53,525 nt of DNA, taken from contig VXRN01000070.1 of the NCBI GenBank assembly GCA_009838465.1, positions 29,365 through 82,889 of the forward strand. The letters run 5' to 3'. A program made the position numbers and the translations under genes. Below are positions 17,370 to 26,907 of this stretch, piece by piece (position 1 is the stretch's first letter; each line of letters begins with the position of its first letter). The notes under the pieces are model-generated. The model had not been told where the DNA came from and did not search any database. It was given only the letters and a program-made list of their open reading frames with translations. The DNA is from Dehalococcoidia bacterium. GTDB lineage: Bacteria; Chloroflexota; Dehalococcoidia; Lucifugimonadales; UBA1123.

Positions 17370-17378
17370 TGCTATCAT
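17370..17378 (+). promoter_or_regulatory. Extended -10 of the predicted dnaA promoter
   Basis: TGCTATCAT lies about 30 bp before the dnaA ATG, giving a leader of some 25 nt. TTGCGA lies 19 bp upstream as a weak -35. The surrounding 14-mer is shared exactly with 9903-9916. Confidence 0.45.
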
Positions 17379-17408
17379 CAACACCCTTTTTCAGAATCGA
17401 GGAGTGCC

Positions 17409-18779
17409 ATGACCACCACCGTCGAGCATCCAAGGCAGATTTGGGACGCGGCTCTGGGCCAGCTTCAGCTACATGTGACCAGGCCGAACTTCGAGACATG
17501 GCTCAAGAACACCGTCGGCGTTGCCTACCGCGACGGCGAGTTCGTCGTCGGGGCGCCTAATGCGTTCGTAGCCGAGATGCTCGAACAGCGCATGTACTCC
17601 CTCATCTCGCGCACGCTGGAGAGTGTGCTCAAGTCCGAGGTCGAGATACGCTTCGAGGTCACGACACCGGAGGGAGAACCGCCCGCTCTTCACTCAGTGA
17701 ACGACGGGCATGGTGAAGCCGACGGAACCCTGGCCGCGGTTCAGCCGCCTGCTTACAGGCCGGCCACCCTCAATGCCAGGTACACCTTCGAGCGGTTCGT
17801 CGTCGGAAAGTCCAACGAACTCGCGCACGCCGCTGCGGACGCGGTCTCAGGCAGGCCCGGCGAACTCTATAATCCCCTCGTCCTGTACTCGGATGTTGGG
17901 CTCGGCAAGACCCACCTCATGCACGCCATCGGCCACCGCGCCACCTCACGCGGCATGTCCCTCATCTACTCCACCACCGAGGAGTTCACCAACTCCTATA
18001 TAAAGGCCATACGCGAGGGCTCTACCGACGAGTTCAGGGAACGCTACCGCAGCGCCGACCTACTGCTCCTGGACGACGTCCAGTTCCTTATCGGCAAGGA
18101 ACAGACCCAGGAGGGCTTCTTTCACACGTTCAACGCCCTGCACATGACCAACCGCCAGATAGTGCTCACCTCCGACAGACCCGTGTCCGCGCTCACCCTG
18201 CTCGAAGACCGCATACAGTCCAGGCTTGCCGGCGGCCTCGTCGTGGATATCCAGCCCCCCGACGTAGAGACCCGCATCGCCATCCTCCGCGCCAAGGCGG
18301 AGGAGATGCGCCAGGATGTGCCCGACCCGGTCCTCCAGTTCCTCGCCGAGCGTATCCACAAGAACATCCGCGAGCTCGAGGGCAGCCTGAACAAGGTCGT
18401 CGCGCTCGCCGACCTCACCGGCGCGGCCGTCTCCATCGAACTCACCAGGCAGGCCGTCGCCGACGTAGTGGAAACAGCCGCAGAACGCAAGATACCCGAC
18501 ACCGCCGTAGTAGAGGCCGTCTCCTCCCACTTCGGCGTGCCTGTCGAGGCCATAAAGGGCCGCAAGCGCGACAAGAGGACCGCCCAGGCCCGCCAGGTCG
18601 CCATGTACCTCCTCCGCGAGGAGTCCCAGCTTGGCCTCTCCACCATAGGCAAGATACTCGGCGGCAAGAACCACAATACCATCATGCACGGCTGCGACCG
18701 CATCGCCAACCAACTCAACGTGGACCCTCAGCTCCGCCGTCGCCTCATAAACATCCGCGAGTCCCTGTCCGCCCACTAA
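17409..18779 (+). CDS. dnaA: Chromosomal replication initiator DnaA
   Basis: This 456-residue protein opens oriC and loads the helicase. Domain I (about 1-85) is followed by a variable linker, then AAA+ domain III with Walker A DVGLGKTHL (162-170) and Walker B LLLLDDVQF (218-226). Domain IV carries the DnaA signature with GGKNHNTIMHG near residue 418. The ATG at 17409 has GAGGAG 4 nt upstream; an in-frame ATG 14 codons earlier lacks one and was not used. The gene is followed directly by the probable oriC. dnaN is not adjacent. Confidence 0.98.
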   Translation: MTTTVEHPRQIWDAALGQLQLHVTRPNFETWLKNTVGVAYRDGEFVVGAPNAFVAEMLEQRMYSLISRTLESVLKSEVEIRFEVTTPEGEPPALHSVNDGHGEADGTLAAVQPPAYRPATLNARYTFERFVVGKSNELAHAAADAVSGRPGELYNPLVLYSDVGLGKTHLMHAIGHRATSRGMSLIYSTTEEFTNSYIKAIREGSTDEFRERYRSADLLLLDDVQFLIGKEQTQEGFFHTFNALHMTNRQIVLTSDRPVSALTLLEDRIQSRLAGGLVVDIQPPDVETRIAILRAKAEEMRQDVPDPVLQFLAERIHKNIRELEGSLNKVVALADLTGAAVSIELTRQAVADVVETAAERKIPDTAVVEAVSSHFGVPVEAIKGRKRDKRTAQARQVAMYLLREESQLGLSTIGKILGGKNHNTIMHGCDRIANQLNVDPQLRRRLINIRESLSAH

Positions 18780-18792
18780 ATCCACCAGCAAA

Positions 18793-18946
18793 TCCCCCGC
18801 TAGGATCGAACCGCCAATACTCCCCGACTCCCATCTTCTCATACCCATCCCGCTTGAACGTATAATCCCACCTGCCAGTACTCTCCGCAGCCACCTCTAA
18901 CACTAGATCCGGCGGCTTCCCAACCTCATCTGCCTCGACGGGTCTG
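18793..18946 (-). pseudogene. Remnant of a Uma2-family (DUF820) gene
   Basis: In one minus-strand frame the segment VGKPPDLVLEVAAES, about 13 residues, then GVGEYWRFDPSGG matches the catalytic core of the intact Uma2 gene at 35057 (KAPDFVFEIGSPS...GIGEYWRFDPSGG). The N-terminal domain is unrecognisable upstream, and the frame turns to unrelated residues right after DPSGG and runs into dnaA. A decayed copy is the simplest reading. Confidence 0.7.
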
Positions 18947-19158
18947 GTAGCACCGTAAGTCTCCTGCCACACTCGTCGTAATAGACCGACGGGGGCGGCT
19001 GGACTGTCATTCTGGTAGCCATCTCTCCCCCTCTCTTCATACAGCATCGCTCTTCGGAGCATCCATGCTATTATATCATGGAGCAATGACAAGACCGCCC
19101 GTTCCATCTCCGACCTAAAATCTTTTCCGACAACAAACAATACCCAAAATCAACTTAC

Positions 19159-19400
19159 TTGACATAACAGTGTCAATAACTGCCCCGAAACTGTCGATAA
19201 CCATAGTCACTTGTCAATAACCTCAGGGCTTGGACACATTTCATAACTTGTATAGACACCCTATCGCTCAAACATTCCCGATTTATCTACACACTATGAA
19301 CAGACCCGTCACCGCTGGAATATAGCTGGAACCGAGCGCCCGGCCACGACTTATCTACACTGCCGACACCATTATTATTACTGTTAGATACAGTGAGAGA
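19159..19400. other. Probable chromosomal replication origin (oriC)
   Basis: Between dnaA and obgE lie DnaA-box-like 9-mers. TTATCTACA occurs at 19283-19291 and 19351-19359 on the plus strand. TGTCAATAA (19171 and 19212) and TGTCGATAA (19192) are boxes on the minus strand (TTATTGACA, TTATCGACA). The consensus is TTATCCACA. The three left boxes and two right boxes have opposite orientation. An AT-rich stretch (ATTATTATTACTG, about 19371-19383) next to the last box could be the unwinding element. A TTGACA...TGTCAA palindrome lies at 19159-19176. Confidence 0.75.
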
Positions 19401-20681
19401 ATGATTGACGAAGTAGTTATCAATATAAAAAGTGGAAACGGTGGAAACGGGGCGATAAGTGGACGCCGGGAAAAGTACGTTCCACGCGGAGGTCCCGACG
19501 GGGGAGATGGAGGACGTGGGGGCAGCATCTACCTGGAGGCCGACCCCAACGTCAACACTCTGCTTTCGTACAGGTACAGACGTCACTTCTCCGCGCCCGA
19601 TGGACGCCGTGGCGAGGGTCGGCTCAAACACGGCAAGGATGGCAAGGACCTGACACTGTCCGTCCCCATCGGGACCCAGGTCTGGGCCGACGAAGTCCTC
19701 CCCCGCCTTCTCGTTGACCTAGACGAGCCGGGCCAGAAATTCCTTGCCGCGAAGGGTGGTAGCGGTGGAGCCGGAAATAGTCACTATGCCACTCCCACGA
19801 ACCGCTTCCCTCTGCTCGCCCAGGCCGGAGAGCCAGGGGAGGAACTCTCCCTCCGGCTCGAACTCAAGCTACTTGCCGACGTGGGAATAGTTGGCGCTCC
19901 AAACGCGGGCAAGTCCAGCCTGCTGTCGGTCGTCTCCGCGGCCAGGCCCAAGGTCGCCAACTACCCCTTTACGACGCTCGAACCCTCGCTCGGCATGATC
20001 GAGCACCGTGGTGAGACTTTCGTGATGGTTGACATCCCCGGCCTGATAGAGGGCGCGCACGATGGTGTGGGCCTCGGACACGAATTCCTGCGCCACATAG
20101 AGCGGACTCGCGTCCTGGTACATCTGGTTGACGGCTCGCTCGACGACCCAATCGCCCAGTACCGCCAGATCAACGCCGAGCTCTCGCAGTACGCCCGCGA
20201 CCTCAGCCTGAAGCCTCAAGTGCTCGCGGTCAACAAGCTAGACCTAACGGACGTCTCGGTCCTGCGCGACGACCTCCATGAAGCCTTCAGCGAAGCCGCG
20301 AACACCGACGAGATACACTTCATATCGGCCGTCACCCACGAGGGAGTTGATGCCCTCCTCGATTCGGTCCTTCGCGCATTGCAGGATGCCCCCGATCCGA
20401 TTGCCACCCCACTCAGCGTCAGCCCGGACGATCTGCCGATCCTTCGCCCCGTGCCCCGTCGTCGCAGGCCCGCGGTGTACGTCGAGGACGATGGGGTGTA
20501 CGTCGTGGAATGGCCCCCAGCCGAGAGAATGGCTGCCATGGTTGACCCCAATGACTGGACAGCCAACGTCCAGTTCTACAATCGCCTCATCAGGTCGGGC
20601 GTGGTCAGGGCATTGGAGGAAGCCGGCATAACCCCCGGCGACACCGTCCGTATCGGCGAAGTAGAATGGCAATGGGACTGA
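19401..20681 (+). CDS. obgE: GTPase Obg/CgtA
   Basis: This 426-residue ribosome-associated GTPase acts in large-subunit assembly and stress control. The glycine-rich Obg fold (1-159) includes GNGGNGAISGRREKYVPRGG. The G domain has GAPNAGKSS near residue 165, DIPG at 211-214 and NKLD at 278-281. A C-terminal OCT domain occupies about 345-426. Length is typical. It begins directly after the oriC-like region, with only a weak GAGAGA before the ATG. Confidence 0.97.
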   Translation: MIDEVVINIKSGNGGNGAISGRREKYVPRGGPDGGDGGRGGSIYLEADPNVNTLLSYRYRRHFSAPDGRRGEGRLKHGKDGKDLTLSVPIGTQVWADEVLPRLLVDLDEPGQKFLAAKGGSGGAGNSHYATPTNRFPLLAQAGEPGEELSLRLELKLLADVGIVGAPNAGKSSLLSVVSAARPKVANYPFTTLEPSLGMIEHRGETFVMVDIPGLIEGAHDGVGLGHEFLRHIERTRVLVHLVDGSLDDPIAQYRQINAELSQYARDLSLKPQVLAVNKLDLTDVSVLRDDLHEAFSEAANTDEIHFISAVTHEGVDALLDSVLRALQDAPDPIATPLSVSPDDLPILRPVPRRRRPAVYVEDDGVYVVEWPPAERMAAMVDPNDWTANVQFYNRLIRSGVVRALEEAGITPGDTVRIGEVEWQWD

Positions 20682-20695
20682 GTGCGCCAATGGTA

Positions 20696-22615
20696 TCAGG
20701 GTGGGCGAGTAGCACTCGTGTCGCCAATGTCGGGGTATGGGATCAGATAAGCCAGATACACGGTCTCTCCATCCCTGATGTGTTCAGCCACCTTCTGGAC
20801 TCCCGGCCACGCCGCTTCCAGCTCTGCGGCCAGTGGTAGATACTCGTCTATGAAGACGAAAACAGTACTGCCTCTTAGAGCGCCGCCCGACCAGATTGTC
20901 CCATCCCCTCCGTGATGATTGCCCCCATCAAGCCCTACGGCGACAGGCGCGATGAGGCGGCGTTCCCTGCTGTCGAACGGCACTCTTGCGGAATAGTAGC
21001 GTATATCGCTTTCATCACCCAGCGTTTGGATAAACTCAAATGCGTGTATGCTGTCCTGGCTGAAGAACCACCTCAGTTCCCCGCTGTTTCGCCAATAGTT
21101 GAAGTCAAGGAAGCTACTTAAGGAGAAGAGCGATATGAAGATGGTCGCAAGTACCGATGCCGCGCCGTATCCGACTCGTCTTGCGATGCCTTGGTTGGTT
21201 CGTGAAGACAACTCCCCCCGCACCGTTTCTATCAGTAGCGAAAGAATGGCGTTGAGTCCAATTGAGACGATGACCAGGACGAAGAAGATGCCGAATAGGT
21301 ACCGCCTTCCCTCCGATCCTGGCACGACAAGTATGGGCAACATCCCGATCAGCCAACCTACCAAGAGTAATTGATATCGTCTCTGTTTCATTAAGATAAC
21401 GGTGACAGCCAGCCCAAGCCAAAAGAAAACGGCTGGAATAAGCGGCACGATAGGCACCCTGGGAGCCGCATCTATGCTCCCGCCGGAAACGGGATTGTTG
21501 ACCAACAGAATTGCGTGCAGTGCGAGGCCCGGGATTTCCAGCCAGCCTTCCGGGGACAACGCAGACCCACGGCCATATTCGTCCCTTAGGTTCCCCAGTA
21601 CCACACTGTCGAAGTCGGTGATGTAGTGTGTCAGCAGACGCAAGCTGGTCAACACGGATACGCCGAGAATTATCCAGACGTATTTCTGTCTCCTTAATTC
21701 GGGATTAATGAGGAGCGCGAGGATGGACGCACCCCAGAATCCGACGAAGTAAATGAGAAATAGCTTGTAGGTATAAAGTCCCAGACCTAGGACTATGCCG
21801 GCGAGAGCCGCCAGCCACCAACGTCTGTGACGAACCGCTAGAATGGATAGGTACATCGCGAGCATGGCGAAGAGTATTGCGGATACCATTGGAAAAGCTA
21901 TCCGGCTCTGTAGGACGAACCAGAGAGAAACAACCAGCATGGCGGCAGACAGTATTGCGACCCTAAACGGGAACAGGCTTCTCACCAGCAGGTAGCCCAC
22001 CGGGATTATCGCCGTGCCCAACGTCGCTGAGGCCAGTCGGATTGTGGCGATGTCCGTTTCGCCTATGCGAAGCATAAGTGCCATCCAGCCTACGTAGATC
22101 ATCGCCTTAGCCCATACCCACGTGTCCAGCCGGGTCCCGTCCAGGAGTCTCTGCGCGTCCTCCGCCAGCACAAGCTCGTCCCCGTGTGTCCCGTATGGGA
22201 CTTCGCCGAGGTTCCACACACGGACCACCAAAGCAATGATTGTAAGCGCTGCTACAAGAGATATTTCAACGACACCGGGCGCCGCCGAGTCATGTCGGTC
22301 TAGCATGGAGCCAAGAGAATTCTGCGCCTCTGCAAGAGCCCGAGACACAGTGAGGGCTGGTCTGAGCTGTAGCACTCGTGCGATCGTGGTCAGTCCGGGA
22401 CGGCGGAGTCCTGATGTACCACCTCCAGACTCGCTGCAGGATAACGTTCCACCACAGTTCACACAGAATCTGTGCTCGGCTGAGTTGGCCGTGCCGCAAT
22501 GCGGACATAGCTGGTCGTCAACGATATTGGCCCCACAGTAGTGACAGAACTTGTGATGTGACAAGTTGGCCGTGCCACAGGAATAGCAGTTTCCACTATC
22601 GTTAGATGGCGACAT
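20696..22615 (-). CDS. GT-C membrane glycosyltransferase with N-terminal double zinc ribbon
   Basis: This 639-residue protein starts with two zinc-ribbon units: C10, C13, C24, C27 and C37, C40, C51, C54, in CxxCG...CxxCG pattern. A linker of about 70 residues then leads to a polytopic membrane domain of about 11 spans. YGTHGDELVLAEDAQ after the first span fits the acidic loop of PMT/ArnT-type (GT39/GT83) glycosyltransferases. A cytoplasmic zinc ribbon on such an enzyme is unusual; it may mediate protein or nucleic-acid contacts (inference). It converges on obgE with a 14-bp gap. The partner copy without zinc ribbons is at 10373-12322. Confidence 0.82.
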   Translation of the reverse strand: MSPSNDSGNCYSCGTANLSHHKFCHYCGANIVDDQLCPHCGTANSAEHRFCVNCGGTLSCSESGGGTSGLRRPGLTTIARVLQLRPALTVSRALAEAQNSLGSMLDRHDSAAPGVVEISLVAALTIIALVVRVWNLGEVPYGTHGDELVLAEDAQRLLDGTRLDTWVWAKAMIYVGWMALMLRIGETDIATIRLASATLGTAIIPVGYLLVRSLFPFRVAILSAAMLVVSLWFVLQSRIAFPMVSAILFAMLAMYLSILAVRHRRWWLAALAGIVLGLGLYTYKLFLIYFVGFWGASILALLINPELRRQKYVWIILGVSVLTSLRLLTHYITDFDSVVLGNLRDEYGRGSALSPEGWLEIPGLALHAILLVNNPVSGGSIDAAPRVPIVPLIPAVFFWLGLAVTVILMKQRRYQLLLVGWLIGMLPILVVPGSEGRRYLFGIFFVLVIVSIGLNAILSLLIETVRGELSSRTNQGIARRVGYGAASVLATIFISLFSLSSFLDFNYWRNSGELRWFFSQDSIHAFEFIQTLGDESDIRYYSARVPFDSRERRLIAPVAVGLDGGNHHGGDGTIWSGGALRGSTVFVFIDEYLPLAAELEAAWPGVQKVAEHIRDGETVYLAYLIPYPDIGDTSATRPP

Positions 22616-22732
22616 AAAGTAGTGTGGATCGGGTTCCGGGGGCGCTGACGCCTTCGGACATCTGCTTGACAGCGCAGGTACTATATTTTACACATTAGCG
22701 AACACAATATCCTAGCCGATGAGTCTGATACG

Positions 22733-22842
22733 CAGGGTCTTTTCGTTTTCGCCACGTCTTCGGCCTCTCGTTCGCCCTGAGCCTATCGAAGGGTCACCAC
22801 GAACGGAATACTCTAGTGACGCTCAATAATGAAAAGACTCTG
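22733..22842. repeat. MITE-like element E with perfect 10-bp target duplication
   Basis: The 110-bp element runs from CAGGGTCTTTT (22733-22743) to AAAAGACTCTG (22832-22842), 10 of 11 complementary. GTCTGATACG abuts both ends exactly (22723-22732 and 22843-22852). The core is element D's outer sequence in reverse orientation (TTTCGCCnCGTCTTCG, CTCTCGTTCGCCCTGAGCC, GTGACGCT). It lies just upstream of the TPR/NHL gene. Confidence 0.85.
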
Positions 22843-22866
22843 GTCTGATACGGAGATTAACGGCTG

Positions 22867-25800
22867 TTGCTGACCACTAAGAGGACGCTGATAGTTATGG
22901 TCTTGATGGCGCTGACGCTGTCAGCTACCTCCGTCCGCATAGCTTCCGCCTCTCCGAGCCAGCAGTCTTCCACGGAACCGGCTCCCTTCGGACTACTGTT
23001 TGCGGTCTTGGTTGACGCGAGGGACAGGGGAATACTCCAAGATAAAGTCACTAGCCTGTTTTCCGACCTGTTTATAGAGTATCTGATTCTGCCCGGGACT
23101 GGCGAGACACCCGGGCAAGTCAGGCAAAGATTGGCGACGAACGGGCAGTCCGCATTCGATTTCCTTGCCGAGGTGCTAGTTGACGCATACCAAGAAGGAT
23201 CGCTGTCCAGTGAAGTCAGCGGTCTATTCTCCGACCTGTTCATAGAGTATTTGATGCTGCCTGCGACCGGAGAGACGCCCGGACAAGTCAAGGGAAGGTT
23301 GAACGCGGATTACTTCGTCAATAGAGGCCAAAGGCACTTCGACATTGGTGAATGGGAATTGGCGATAGAAAGCTACACAGTAGCCATCTATCTGCATCCG
23401 AGCAATGCAATGTATCGCCAACGCCGTGGATGGGTACACCGGCATATAGGCGAGAATGTTAAGGCCATCGAGGACTTTACGGAGGCGATCCGGCTCGACC
23501 CTGACATGGCGAGCTTCTATATTGACAGGGCTACCGCATTCCATCGTATGGGGAATTATTATAGGGCTCTCGAGGATAGTGACAAAGCTATCGAGCTACA
23601 GCCCGACTATGCGCCTTTCTACCGCGACAGGGGGTATCTGCACTTCCGCCTCGATAATTACGATGGAGCAATTGAAGACTATACGAAGGCGATCAAGCTG
23701 GAACCCGGCAATGCGGGTTTTTACGTTGATAGGGCCTGGGTCTATCTGGAATCGGGTGACCACTACCTCGCAATAGCCGACTTCGACAAAGCCATCGAAT
23801 TGGATCCCGACAACGAATGGCTGCGTCAGAACAGGCCCCACTCGGCTCCATTCCCCTCGTCGGCTCCCATTCGTGGCATCTCTGGAGACCTCTGGGCGGA
23901 TGTAATACTGGGAAAGCCCGACTTCTCGGAGATTGCCACAAACCGTGTTGTGCCGTTCAAGCTCTTCAACCCAGGTGGAATCCTGGTAGATCGCTCCTCG
24001 AATCCAGGTAAGGCATACATCTGGGATTCAGGCAACAGCCGCGTCCTGGGCCTTGATCTGGCCCAGTGCTACGAAGGCCCTGGCCCCTGTGTAGCCAGGC
24101 TGGTAATCGGACAACCCTCCCCCTATGACCATTCCGCCTGCAACGGAGACAGCGGACTCCAGAACTACCCTCTCCGCCCGAAGGCCCGTGCCGATACCCT
24201 GTGTGGAATCTCCAGTACAGCCATAAGCCCGGGCGAGGAGCACACTTTTGTCACAATGGCTATCAACAGCCAAGGAGATATTTTCGTCCCCGACTCTCAC
24301 AACCACCGCCTACTCAAATACGATAGTCCGTTTGAAAACGACTCGACTGCGGACACCGTCTGGGGCCAGCCCGACTTCACCGGGAACCTATGCAATATGG
24401 GTCGTCCCCAACCCGGTCCTGAAACCCTCTGCTTCCATTCAGGAACCAACAGGCTTATGCTGAACCGTTACGGCAATGGCGCGGATCTGGATGCCGAAGG
24501 CAACCTATGGGTCGCGGATGGAGGCAACAACCGCGTCCTGAGATTCCCTTACGATCCTGAGAGTGGGGAGATACTGAAAGTAGCGGACCTTGTTCTGGGC
24601 CAGCCCGACTTCTACACCGCCGCTCCGGGCGATTCGCTTGACAGATTTCATGCGCCATCCGCCGTCAAGCTGGACACCCAGGGAAAGCTGTACGTTGCTG
24701 ACACGGTTAACGACAGGGTGTTGATCTTCGCTCCTCCTTTCCGGGTCGGTATGGTTGCTGGTTCCACCTTCGGCTCCCATTTCCACGAACCAACCTCATT
24801 GGAAATAGATCCTCTCAACCGAGGCATCTGGGTCAACGACTCCGGCAACCACATGGTCGAACTCTGGAACCTCGAAGGAAATACGGTCTTGAAGGTGCTT
24901 GGCAAAGAGTCATACACCCCCGACAGAATGTGTGGCGAGACCAGTCAAACCTCATGGGAAGACGGCAGCGGGATATGCGAAAGCGCGGGCAGTATAGCGA
25001 TAGACGCTCAAGGAAATGTCTTGGTCCCCGCTTTCCTCGGCATCTCCGACCTGTTCCGTTACCCCTCGAATACATTCAACCCTGGAAACAATGCCCCGGC
25101 CAGACCCGACAAACGCCTCTTCTATCCCCCCGCTGGCGCTAACTTCACCAGCCCCGTCAATATCCACTCCAGCCGTGGCGTTGTTGTATGGCAAGACCAG
25201 ATCATCGTCTCCGACATCGAACGTCTCCTGTTCTGGAATCGCCTCGACAGTCTGACCAGCGGACAGTCCCCCGATGGTGTAATCGGTTCCAAATATGAAG
25301 AAAGTTACTGGCCGTATTGCTGCGGCAGGATAAAGGCCGACGAAGCGGGAAGATTGTGGGTCCTGGGCTTCGAGGGGAGATACTTTATTGATGTGTACCA
25401 ACTCCCCTTAACCGACTACTCGGTACCAATTCGCACGATATGGCTGGACGGGCAGACCTTCTCTGTACTGGGTACGGATGACGAAATCTCACTTGAGGAC
25501 AGGATATTCGGGATCGCACCATCGGACAGCGGTGAATTCCTATGGCTCAGCGACACCGACAACCACAGAGTCCTAAGAATCCGCGACCCCCTGACCGAGC
25601 CTGTAGTTGACGTCATCCTCGGTCAGAGTGGCCATGCCGGAGTAAAATGCAACCGCATCGCCCCCCTTCGCGCCCATGAACCTGACACAGAAGGCGCTCT
25701 GCTTAACCCGCAACCGGACACACTCTGCCTCCCGGGTGCCCTATCCATTGACCGGTTGGGGAACCTGTACGTTTCAGACCACAGCCTCGAAGAAGACGGT

Positions 25801-26784
25801 AATCACCGCCTTCTGATATTCCACGCCGGGACCCTGCCTGCTACCAACTCCGCTGCGATTTTCGGCCCCGCCGCCGCCAAGATATTCACCAGATCAGCCG
25901 GAGGCGTCTCCAACTTCTGGGCCGACAGATGGGAAACCGACATCCGAGTCCCATACCGCAACATTGATATGTCCGCTGCCACATGGGAGCCCGCATTCGA
26001 CAGCTCTAACCGCATGGTGGTTGGCTACAACAGCTACCTGGCGGGCCGGTTCGTCGGCGTCTATGACGACCCGCTCGGAGAGGAAACCCTGCCAACCTCA
26101 TACCTGTACGACTTCAGCTCCATGCCCTACACGGCCGCCTTTGACGACGATGACAACCTGTACGTCGGCGACATCAACCGCGGCAGAGTGCTCGTGTACC
26201 ATAACCCGTTCAACAATCCGCCTCGTCAGGAGGTTGCCACTACCACAGCGGCAGTCCCTTCCATGCCCGAATACACCGTGACCATATACTCGGCGAATCC
26301 TGAACCACCGCAGTGTGTCATCGCGACATCCTCTGGGGCTAGTGAAAACACGCTCCGGTTTGGAGTAGAAGGGATTTCTGAAATCCGGGACATGGACTTC
26401 ATGCTCCAGTTCCGCAGGGTCACGGGCCTTCGTCGCCTGTGGCTATACCCAGACAGCGACGCAGTTCGGCTGGACGCTATAGGCCTCAACATAGACATGA
26501 GCAGGGCGGACAACCCCTGGAGAGACCATGGCAAAGCCACCCTCACACTACAGATTACCGACCACGACGGCGTCCCCCTCTCCAACTGGTCTTCCGCCTT
26601 CATACTGGCCGAGGACAAAGAGAGTTGCGAGAGGGAATCGCCGGTTCCGGGCTTGATACCGTCTAACGCCCAAGCTGCCAATGCGCACTTCGAGAACTTC
26701 GTGCCCTACACGCCCCATCCTTCCCTGTACGAAGAGTACCGGCATAGGACGCAGTCTCCCAGCACCCCTCCACAAAACCGCTAG
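22867..26784 (+). CDS. Large secreted TPR and NHL-repeat protein
   Basis: This 1305-residue protein has a signal peptide (basic TTKR, hydrophobic core, cleavage after ASA near residue 29). Two copies of a segment with LFIEYL(I/M)LP(G/A)TGETPGQV follow (about 65-85 and 130-150), then about five TPR units (150-320, e.g. NYDGAIEDYTKAIKLEP). A long beta-propeller region (about 340-1130) has NHL-like repeats such as LWVADGGNNRVLRFP and LYVADTVNDRVLIF. A C-terminal sandwich-like domain follows. The TTG at 22867 has GGAG about 10 nt upstream; Met codons at 22897 and 22906 inside the hydrophobic core are less likely starts. Probably a cell-surface scaffold; its partner is unknown. Confidence 0.82.
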   Translation: MLTTKRTLIVMVLMALTLSATSVRIASASPSQQSSTEPAPFGLLFAVLVDARDRGILQDKVTSLFSDLFIEYLILPGTGETPGQVRQRLATNGQSAFDFLAEVLVDAYQEGSLSSEVSGLFSDLFIEYLMLPATGETPGQVKGRLNADYFVNRGQRHFDIGEWELAIESYTVAIYLHPSNAMYRQRRGWVHRHIGENVKAIEDFTEAIRLDPDMASFYIDRATAFHRMGNYYRALEDSDKAIELQPDYAPFYRDRGYLHFRLDNYDGAIEDYTKAIKLEPGNAGFYVDRAWVYLESGDHYLAIADFDKAIELDPDNEWLRQNRPHSAPFPSSAPIRGISGDLWADVILGKPDFSEIATNRVVPFKLFNPGGILVDRSSNPGKAYIWDSGNSRVLGLDLAQCYEGPGPCVARLVIGQPSPYDHSACNGDSGLQNYPLRPKARADTLCGISSTAISPGEEHTFVTMAINSQGDIFVPDSHNHRLLKYDSPFENDSTADTVWGQPDFTGNLCNMGRPQPGPETLCFHSGTNRLMLNRYGNGADLDAEGNLWVADGGNNRVLRFPYDPESGEILKVADLVLGQPDFYTAAPGDSLDRFHAPSAVKLDTQGKLYVADTVNDRVLIFAPPFRVGMVAGSTFGSHFHEPTSLEIDPLNRGIWVNDSGNHMVELWNLEGNTVLKVLGKESYTPDRMCGETSQTSWEDGSGICESAGSIAIDAQGNVLVPAFLGISDLFRYPSNTFNPGNNAPARPDKRLFYPPAGANFTSPVNIHSSRGVVVWQDQIIVSDIERLLFWNRLDSLTSGQSPDGVIGSKYEESYWPYCCGRIKADEAGRLWVLGFEGRYFIDVYQLPLTDYSVPIRTIWLDGQTFSVLGTDDEISLEDRIFGIAPSDSGEFLWLSDTDNHRVLRIRDPLTEPVVDVILGQSGHAGVKCNRIAPLRAHEPDTEGALLNPQPDTLCLPGALSIDRLGNLYVSDHSLEEDGNHRLLIFHAGTLPATNSAAIFGPAAAKIFTRSAGGVSNFWADRWETDIRVPYRNIDMSAATWEPAFDSSNRMVVGYNSYLAGRFVGVYDDPLGEETLPTSYLYDFSSMPYTAAFDDDDNLYVGDINRGRVLVYHNPFNNPPRQEVATTTAAVPSMPEYTVTIYSANPEPPQCVIATSSGASENTLRFGVEGISEIRDMDFMLQFRRVTGLRRLWLYPDSDAVRLDAIGLNIDMSRADNPWRDHGKATLTLQITDHDGVPLSNWSSAFILAEDKESCERESPVPGLIPSNAQAANAHFENFVPYTPHPSLYEEYRHRTQSPSTPPQNR

Positions 26785-26907
26785 CCCAGCGTTGACAGAG
26801 AGAATTGCAAAAGTCCGGCGTTCGTTACTCCCGCAAAAGTGCGAATCCGGCCCCACCGCCACAGTCCCCGGGCCCCGGTTGGCAACTGGTGCGGTACACT
26901 GATGACG

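Noticed and set aside
18060..18848. Minus-strand frames antisense to dnaA
   Set aside because: Shadows of the DnaA coding sequence; no domain is recognisable.
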